Below are positions 57,300-64,000 of a stretch of DNA of 64,000 nucleotides, piece by piece. Source of the stretch: Zoroaster sp. YZ-2022. Lineage: Eukaryota > Echinodermata > Asteroidea > Forcipulatida > Zoroasteridae. The stretch lies in contig CM055820.1 in assembly GCA_029582265.1 (NCBI GenBank), positions 16,698,485 to 16,762,484 on the forward strand, given 5' to 3'. A model generated the notes under the pieces. It was not told where the DNA came from, did not search any database, and was given only the letters and a program-made list of their open reading frames with translations. The position numbers were made by a program, and so were the translations under genes. The number at the start of each line of letters is the position of its first letter. Within the stretch, counting starts at the first letter, position 1.

Positions 57300-58350
57300 A
57301 TTACAAAAAATTAAGGTTTAGTCTAATTTGTTGTTATTTTTGGCTATAGCAGTACTGGCATTTCAGTCCAATAGAAATAAGAAGGGGTGTATCTGATAAC
57401 CGCCTTTCCAATCCATGTCAGTTAAACAACATTTATTTAAATCTAAGCCCCTACTCCTCTTTTCAATCTTTAATTTTTTTAGGAAGAGGAGAGAAATATC
57501 TTGCAACTTCAGCTATGCAGAATTGATGCTTGGTGTGATTTTCGACATAATGAAGCACTAGTCATCAGTCAATGGAATTGGTAATTTGGGCCCTCATACT
57601 TTTTACTGCTTGTTTGCCCTCCTTTCCTAGTTCTTGGATTCTATAGTGCTGCAATGATAGACCAAAGAATTTCAGAAAACAAATGTGTTGGTTCATCACC
57701 AGTGGCAGTACATGCCATCACCAAGAACTTGGGGGGAGGGGCAGGCATTTTATTCCAAAATTACCGATTCCAATGACAACCCCTGAATGTCACCCATTCT
57801 GAACTGTCACTAAATCGTACATACAGAGCGTACATTTATTATAAATGTAGATTGTTTCTGTTTTCTTGTCAACAAAGGATCATGGATGGGTTCATTTACA
57901 CTGAAGTCATTTCACTTGTTACATGTGTAAGACCATGTACACTCATTTTTAGATTGGTTACAAGTAGGTTTAACAGGTCAACAAAGTGGTTTCAATTGAT
58001 TGTGGGGGAGGGAAATGTGGAACCTCAAAAGTCAAGTCATGAAACCCAACAGACAGTTAACATAAATATGTATTTCATTGTTTTATTAGCAATTTACAAG
58101 CACCCATGCAACTCTTGATTATTTCAATGTCTAAACATTTATGTACAAAATGGCATCTGATCTTTAGGTTGTAATTCTGTAGTATGGATGCAGCTACAGA
58201 CATTTTGCCAATCATGTGTACAACTGTGAAAATGTAAAAATCAATGTAGAATTTGTTTTCAAATTTTATAAATCATTTTTTAATTATTTGCAGATTAGGT
58301 TAAAAACAAAGACAATTTATAAGCATGTCACATTAAGGAGATGCTTGATT
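57300..58350 (+). repeat. Third, diverged copy of the 3' body of units 7/8
   Basis: Matches about 34600-35545 and 41610-42560 (for example AGTACTGGCATTTCAGTCCA, GCTGCAATGATAGACCAAAG, ACAAGTAGGTTTAACAGGTC) with small indels, but stops at GATGCTTGATTAC, just before the CGAACACC terminus present in units 7/8. It is clearly more diverged from both than they are from each other. It may be the source locus of captured sequence or an older insertion. Short open frames in it are not conserved as protein. Confidence 0.75.
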
Positions 58351-58449
58351 ACAGTGTCACTATCATTGTCAATTTATCATTATATTTTTGTTATAAACTT
58401 AACCTGAAAGTGAAGTATATTATAAATAAAGATCACTCGCAGTAATAAT

Positions 58450-58519
58450 ATAATGCGCCTTGAGCACCAGTTTGGTGGATACGTGCGCTATATAAGTCCA
58501 CAATATTATTATTATTATC
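58450..58519 (+). mobile_element. Non-LTR 3' tail with (ATT)n, copy 2
   Basis: GCGCCTTGAGCACC…GGATACGTGCGCTATATAAG followed by ATTATTATTATT. Same type as the tails at 8350 and 63264. An AATAAA lies just upstream (58426) but no gene is associated. Confidence 0.55.
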
Positions 58520-59039
58520 AGTATATAAACATGCAGTCCATCAATTAAATTACTTTTTGTACAAGACTTAATACCAAGACATAAATACCAATGTTGGCTT
58601 CATTTAAATCTAGAATTTAAAGGTTTTTCCATAAAAAAATGAAAAGGGCAAGCAATTATCAAATTTGATCTAGTGGATATAATTACATTTAATTTTGTTT
58701 GAATTGGGAATTATTTACTTTTGCGGGGGCAGGGGAAGATGGAAAGCACGGATGCAAGCTTTCTTCCAACTTTATCATGTAGTAGTTATAAGCTTGTTTT
58801 CTAATGAAAGGCTAATTAGCTGATATGCAAGCAACCCCCAGCTCCGAGTCCCCCAAACAATTTAACCCACACTTCCTGCTCTTTGAATTTGCAGCCAAGT
58901 TTAATCCAGTTACTATACATGACTGTAGTCCCCTTCTACCCTAAATCAACTTTGTGACTTTATGCCCATAATAATGCTGAATAGGTTGATCTGGCTGCCT
59001 ACAACCCTGGCAAACTATTTTCATATGAGTGATTTTTAA
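58520..59039. other. Intergenic, no gene seen
   Basis: No supported features. Confidence 0.4.
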
Positions 59040-59089
59040 TGTTGATTTATCATCTAGCATGCTTTTTGAAAAGCATGTGTTGGGCTAGT

Positions 59090-59650
59090 GTCAATATTTA
59101 AAATAAAAAACAGTGTTCCAAGTCACACTTGTTAATTTCTTATTTATTGCTTAAATCTCACAACTTTTTCAAGTTCAACAGCCAATATCTCAAGAACTAA
59201 ATGACCTATTAGAAAACAAAAAACACAATTGAATTCCTTACATTAATTGCTTGTAAATCTTGTGAAATGACTTACCATAAATGCTTTGCCAATGGTCCAA
59301 TTAGTGGCACACGAAGTAACGATTTTACACATTTTAAAAGGTTACATCTCATAGCTTTAATTTGATGTATAAGTTGACAAATTTGTTATTTTTTCATAAT
59401 CATGAGGAGGTCATAAAAATGAACTTCAAACCACCTAATCTGGCCTTTACTTCCTGTCCAAACAGGAAGTTCAAATTCAACACATTCTAACGCAAAATTG
59501 ATATGTCTTTTGAATATAAAATTGATATTGTTATTATAAAAGATGATAAACCCTTGCACAATATAATATTTACATCATCGTTGATAATTTGATTGAACCG
59601 GAAGTGGACTCGAACACGTGTGTTTGTTCTAACAAACACTTAAGCTCTAG
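59090..59650 (+). mobile_element. Rolling-circle-type element, subfamily 2, 3' portion
   Basis: Matches 47430-47705 and 48900-49147 in order (TCCAAGTCACACTTGTTAAT, AACAGCCAATATCTCA, TGGCACACGAAGTAACGATT, ACTTCCTGTCCAAACAGGAA) and ends in GGACTCGAACACGTGTGTTTG…CAAACACTTAAGCTCTAG (CTAG 59647-59650) followed by T. The 5' part is missing or unrecognised. Confidence 0.7.
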
Positions 59651-59947
59651 TTTTTTATTTATTGTTTTTTTTTAGTTTGTGGATAAAGTTTTACAAAAAG
59701 GTGGGTGATCAATGATTGCCATGGCAACTGTTTGTTTTAAACAAGTCCAATTGAGTTTCCGCTTTTCAGTGTTAAATACTTAGAAAAATTGTTGATATTG
59801 TTAGACATTAACAGTCATGTGACCACCTCCAATGCATTCTCTGAATCCAATATGGCCGCCGTTAGGTTAAAATGCAAAAACTGACTTTTTGGCATTTTCA
59901 TGATTTTTATGTTGGCTTTGAGAGTTTTCTTGCCCATTGCATGAATG
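59651..59947. other. Intergenic, no gene seen
   Basis: No supported features. Confidence 0.4.
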
Positions 59948-59949
59948 TA

Positions 59950-60178
59950 CACTCACTGGCCATAAGTATTGCAAAGTTCAGTTTGGAGAACTGTGTTACA
60001 ATAATTTTATTTACACTACTTAAGACTTCTTGACAGTGCCTGTGTTTTGAAGTCAATGTTCTTTTTTACTGTTCTTGCTATGTAATACACGATCGATGAC
60101 ATCGGATTAAATGATCATCTCACCTGTTACTGTAAAGTGCTATTTTGAGCATGTTGCAATACTTTTGGCCAGTGAGTG
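59950..60178. mobile_element. Tc1/mariner-like MITE, copy 2
   Basis: Ends CACTCACTGGCCATAAGTAT and ACTTTTGGCCAGTGAGTG, flanked by TA (59948-59949 and 60179-60180). The left half matches the copy at 5160-5385; the right terminal repeat is better preserved here (TTGCAATACTTTTGGCC). Confidence 0.85.
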
Positions 60179-60618
60179 TACGACATAAGGAGTGTCAGTG
60201 ATGTGATTATGTCTGCCTTTACTGTAGGCCTATGTGGTCTTCGGATCAAAATCTTCAATAGGCCTAATCATGTTTTTGGTAGAACGTTACCAATATTGCT
60301 TATTGCTTGTACTAAAATCATATGGGGAAAATACTGTATTTGGCAAGAACCATTTCCAAAAAACAGTTATAGCGCTTCCTAACGATGATATATGGACTTT
60401 GTTTGCCTCATCCTATAGATTTAGTTGAATTCAACATTTCTGCGTTTCAGTATTATGTCTTTCAGGGACCGGTATCGGAGATCTGTGTTTATCACTGCTG
60501 GAATATGGGAAATCATAAAATAAGAACATCGTGAAATACAATAAATATATATATTCAAATAATTAAACAAAATATATACTTAAACAAAAAATACATCAGC
60601 GATATAGGTCGAGTATTT

Positions 60619-63600
60619 TCAGCATGTGCGAAATGTTGGCACGTCTCGTTTGTTCCAGTCAATGATTCCTATGCTGTCCAGACCTTTCAGAATAGTCAAT
60701 TCGGTATTTACATCATGGGCCTTTGGATCCATTCTAAAGCGCCTGAACGTGCTGTCGTAATAGTACATTGAATATATGTAGTTGTAACCCATGCCGTAGA
60801 CACTGACACTGTCACAGCCGGAATGAAGTGCCGTCATAAGCATTAACATACCCGTAGTCGGGCGGAACGAGTTGCGAGGACTTTGCACCCATCTGAAACA
60901 CAAACAATAAACAAACACCGCAAATCATACACAGAGAAGCACTGGAACAATAGAACGTTCAGCCTCTCTCAAATCTCTCAAAGATTATTTATCACATTTC
61001 ACATAATTCCCCTATTCGCTTTACATTATTTTCACTGGTCACTAGCATTGCGCCCAAATCATTCCTTTAATATTTCTCAGCTTCCTGGGGAGTATACATC
61101 CCATTATGTGCAACCTCATTGGCGGATCCGGGGGGGGGGGCTAAGGGGGCTGTAGCCCCCCCTAAAATCGTTTAAATAAAATAAAAAAATTAAAAAGGAG
61201 AGAAAGAGAGAGAGAGAGAGGGGGGGGGAGGGGAGGGGAGAATGCACTCCCATTCCCTCACTGTGTTTTGTTTTTCTCTCCCTTTGATTATTTCATTGTA
61301 ATTTTTGTAGTACTGAAAAATAATTCTTTTTGATTCTCAGCCCCCCCCCCTTAAAACTGTTCTGGATCCGCCCATGAACCTATATTTGTGCGCTACCGGG
61401 TTTATCAAATACAATAACCATGTCTTCCCTTACAGGATTAGAACCCACATTCTGACGACTCAGCCAAGTTATGACTCAGTTAAGACTTTAACTTACATCT
61501 TGTTCACATATCGTACGAAGTCAGGGTGCAGGAGTCGGACGTCTTTGGCAGAAGCGTTAAGTTTAGTGTCCTTGCCATTCACCACTGCAGTAATGTATTT
61601 GTAGTCATTATCTCGGCATGGAATGAAGATATAAATTAATCCCTGAATTAAGAAAGAAAAAGTAACGTAGGATTTGAAGCATTGCACGGTGGAAGTACAT
61701 TAGGAGCTAGTTAGGTTTGCGGTAGCACTATGTACCAATCTCTTGAGAGTTGTAATGCAAGTTTGTTCTGAGAAGAATCCTCTATCTCGTTCACTGCTCT
61801 CTCGCCCTGGAAGGATTAAAATACCTACAATCCTTGGATAATTAATTTGATTGCATTGCAAGCGATTTGTTTTTGTGATAGTCTGATACACATTTACTAA
61901 GAATACCGTGTGCTGCAGTGAGTGGTGTCTAGTGAGGCCGGGACTATAGACCAACTTTTCGGCGAGTTCTGCATGCAATCAAACAATCGGACTTGTTAAA
62001 ATTAAGTATAGGTATTGTATATGAACAAGAAAATAATCTAAATAGTTGGTATCCTCGAAATAATATTCAAACTAGTGTTTGTATATGTATTTGTAGTAAA
62101 CAATCAACGTTTTAGGGAAAAAAAGCACTTTTCCCGCCAGCATTTTATAGTGAGAATGAGGTACACCCAAGGGACAAGGTTGTGTCAATCCCCTCCCCCC
62201 CCCACACACACACACGTGTGTAAACGCCTGCAATCGGGGACATCCTTTGTCAAATTTCTTTGTCCAAAAAAGCGGGGACATATTGTTCTCCATTGTGATA
62301 GCAACCGGGGACTATTGTCCCTTTTGTTATATGTCCCCGGTTTGAATGCGCTCACCACACGCACCCTTACCTCATCATTCGGCACATCACTAGCCGATGT
62401 GTCGCGCAAGGATCGGTCAAAGAAAATGTAGTGTGTTGTACGGTTTCCAACATCTTGCTCGTGATTTCGTCTAACTGCTTTATTAACTCTGTTTCAAAAA
62501 TGGTCAAAAACAAAAATAACTAAGGGATAATTTTTGAAACCACACTTTTATTCCAAGTAGAGATTGTTACACATGGTGTTACTCTTAAACCTATTTTTTG
62601 TTTAAAGCCAATAAACATTATTGGTGATCTTGGGAAAAAACCTATCAAATCTATCATAGATTCACACTAGCGATGAACTTTTGATACAGGTACATAGCAG
62701 GGGGAAATGTTTTTGAATTTGTTTTAATTGTTTATCATAACAACATTAATTGAAACAAAAATTGTCCCAGAGCATTTCACCACATTTTTACCCTTAAAAG
62801 GGGGTGGGGTAGTTGTTCTGTTAAAAATAAATTCGCCGCCAATCCCCTTACAAAATAATAGCGTTCGCTATTGGCTCCATTTACCAAGGAAGAGTTTCCG
62901 CTGTTTTAACCACCTGTTTTAACCACGTACTCAGTTTTAATAGGTGCATCAACATGTTCCAAAACAAAGACATGGATATAATATTTGGGAAGAGGATGGA
63001 TCAGAAAGCATTTCCAATAATTATGTCTCAATGAAATAACTTTATTTTGAACATTCAGGCGACGTAACTGCGGCGATAACACTGCATATAATATATGCAG
63101 TGTTATCGCCGCAGTTACGTCGCCTGAATGTTCAAAATAAAGTTATTTCATTGAGACATAATTATTGGAAATGCTTTCTGATCCATCCTCTTCCCAAATA
63201 TATTGCATTTGCTATTGTATTGTTATGCTATTGTATTGTTATGCTATTGTATGATTTCTTGTTTACTGTAAAGCGCCTTGAGCACTTCTTGGTGGATATG
63301 TGCGCATTATAAATCTTCTGTATTATTATTATTATTATATACGGACTATGTACGTTTCATGTATATACGGACAATAAAATGACGCTGCCCTGAAATGCCC
63401 TGAACTGAGAGCATTTTCACCGCTAGAGGGCTACGGTGTAGGCCTTTACGAAGCTGAAAGTAATTTACCGAAAGATGACATCGTGACCGTCAATTTCAGA
63501 TCCCTTCATGGATCCATTCAGAATACCACCGTTACCGATGACCGCACAAGACAGACAGTTGGGCCGTGGCTTGTCCTCTGAGAACTCAAATATGGAGTTT

Positions 63601-63634
63601 TTTGCCGGGAAGAGTGTTAGTGTGGCTTGAACAT
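60619..63634 (-). CDS. GT29 sialyltransferase, ST6GalNAc-like (3' exons)
   Basis: Four exons with matching phases: 63634-63469, 62488-62371, 61642-61497 and 60892-60619 (stop at 60619-60621), about 233 residues. They encode the catalytic region of a Golgi type II sialyltransferase that transfers sialic acid from CMP-sialic acid to glycans. Motif L is in exon 1 (NCLSCAVIGNGGILNGS … EIDGHDVIF), followed in exon 2 by NHEQDVGNRTTHYIFF. Exon 3 has DVRLLHPDFVRYVNK. The last exon holds motif S (RPTTGMLMLMTALHSGCDSV, then SVYGMGYNY), motif III (YYYD) and motif VS (HDVNTE, the HxxxxE catalytic pair). The motif S context and the motif L wording are closest to ST6GalNAc I/II types, which act on O-linked GalNAc. 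The usual motif L-S disulphide cysteines are present. The first exon's acceptor is weak (no strong pyrimidine tract). The membrane anchor and stem exons lie beyond the window. Introns contain a MITE, a palindrome and a LINE tail. Confidence 0.9.
61117..61376 (-). mobile_element. hAT-like MITE (CATNGGCGGATCC), copy 3
   Basis: Opposite orientation to copies 1 and 2: begins CATTGGCGGATCC and ends GGATCCGCCCATG, with perfect 5-base duplication AACCT at 61112-61116 and 61377-61381. It sits in the last intron of the sialyltransferase gene. Internal AG repeat and GGGGGCTGTAGCCCCC hairpin as in the other copies. Confidence 0.92.
62981..63201. repeat. 221-bp near-perfect palindrome (foldback)
   Basis: Arms of about 110 bases, identical as far as I can read, centred on 63091 with essentially no loop (CTGCATAT A ATATGCAG region). 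It lies in the first visible intron of the sialyltransferase gene, directly upstream of a short AT repeat and a LINE-type tail. No target duplication found. Confidence 0.92.
63264..63340 (+). mobile_element. Non-LTR 3' tail with (ATT)n, copy 3
   Basis: GTAAAGCGCCTTGAGCACTT…GATATGTGCGCATTATAA, then ATT repeats. Preceded by a short tandem repeat of GCTATTGTATTGTTAT (63205-63250). Same tail type as 8350 and 58450. Confidence 0.55.
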
Positions 63635-63930
63635 CTTAATAATTCATTGGTATTCGAAGAAGAGACAAAACACAAAATAATAAAAACCGAAATTAATATC
63701 AACCCAGCAATAATGAAATTAAACAAAATGAGTTCATAACATTTTCTATGATTAATACGAAGGATAGTTTGTGAGGAGAAATACATCTTTTGTCCTGTCA
63801 TATTTTCTATTGTGGTTGGGAAAACTGCCGGCTTGATCATAGTTTGAAATAAACGAGGGTTTATAGTCCAAAACGAAGCTTTTAAAGGAAAGCTCCCACT
63901 CTGTTCTGTTCCGGTGCTCTGCTCTTCTTT

Positions 63931-64000
63931 GCTGAGCTGAGCTGAGCTGAGCTGAGCTGAGCTGAGCTGAGCTGAGCTGAGCTGAGCTGAACTGAACTGA
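63931..64000 (+). repeat. (GCTGA)n pentanucleotide microsatellite
   Basis: At least twelve tandem copies of GCTGA, with the last two changed to ACTGA, running to the window edge. Preceded by CT-rich sequence. The array probably continues beyond the window. Confidence 0.95.

Overview
This is a 64 kb piece of an AT-rich animal nuclear genome. The genes have GT-AG introns and small exons. Most of the window is non-coding and full of transposon remnants, foldbacks and duplications, and there is one 500-base assembly gap. A fibrinogen-related domain, a GalNAc-type sialyltransferase and a CNBD2-like gene, together with the style of the repeats, suggest a marine invertebrate deuterostome such as an echinoderm. 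The species cannot be fixed from sequence alone.

Real gene content is sparse. (1) At 13.6-13.9 kb (minus) is the last exon of a fibrinogen-related lectin-like protein, with a decayed second copy of its C-terminus just downstream. (2) At 15.95-18.71 kb (plus) are five phase-consistent exons forming the C-terminal half of a cyclic-nucleotide-binding-domain protein; its 5' part probably lies in or beyond the gap. (3) At 60.6-63.6 kb (minus) are the four 3' exons of a GT29 sialyltransferase of ST6GalNAc type, with sialylmotifs L, S, III and VS all visible; its 5' exons lie beyond the window. Broken genes are a THAP-domain pseudogene (1.3-1.6 kb), a LINE 3' remnant (46.6-47.2 kb) and a disrupted C-x2-C / YHxxCY gene (51.9-54.2 kb).

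0-15 kb is mostly intergenic: miniature inverted-repeat elements (Tc1/mariner-like, hAT-like and unclassified), a three-copy local tandem duplication (7.2-10 kb), a 31-bp minisatellite inside a terminal-inverted-repeat element, and G-rich quadruplex-prone runs.

22.4-44.3 kb is the most striking part: a head-to-tail array of about ten rolling-circle-type (Helitron/Helentron-like) units. Each 3' end reads CGAACACC, then a short variable hairpin, then CTAG followed by T. Several 5' ends carry a palindromic head (AGGTGTTCGGG…CCCGAAACACCT), followed by T-tract and TTC repeats. Inside most units is a ~150-bp tandem repeat (about 40 copies) carrying an inverted ACTTCC/GGAAGT palindrome. Two neighbouring large units (30.8-35.6 and 35.6-42.6 kb) are near-identical and each carries an exon-like 93-bp open segment with intact splice sites. 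The second copy also holds a 2,149-bp DNA transposon with TTA target duplications, so the first copy gives its empty site. A 1.3-kb segment is repeated directly on both sides of the array.

46-59.7 kb holds a diverged second subfamily of the same elements, one of which (51.17-56.28 kb) encloses the disrupted C-x2-C gene and several nested MITEs. The best candidate for something under-described is this rolling-circle family: multiplied palindromic heads, covarying 3' hairpins, a palindrome-bearing internal satellite and apparent gene capture. Identities and copy counts were read by eye, so boundaries may be off by a few bases.
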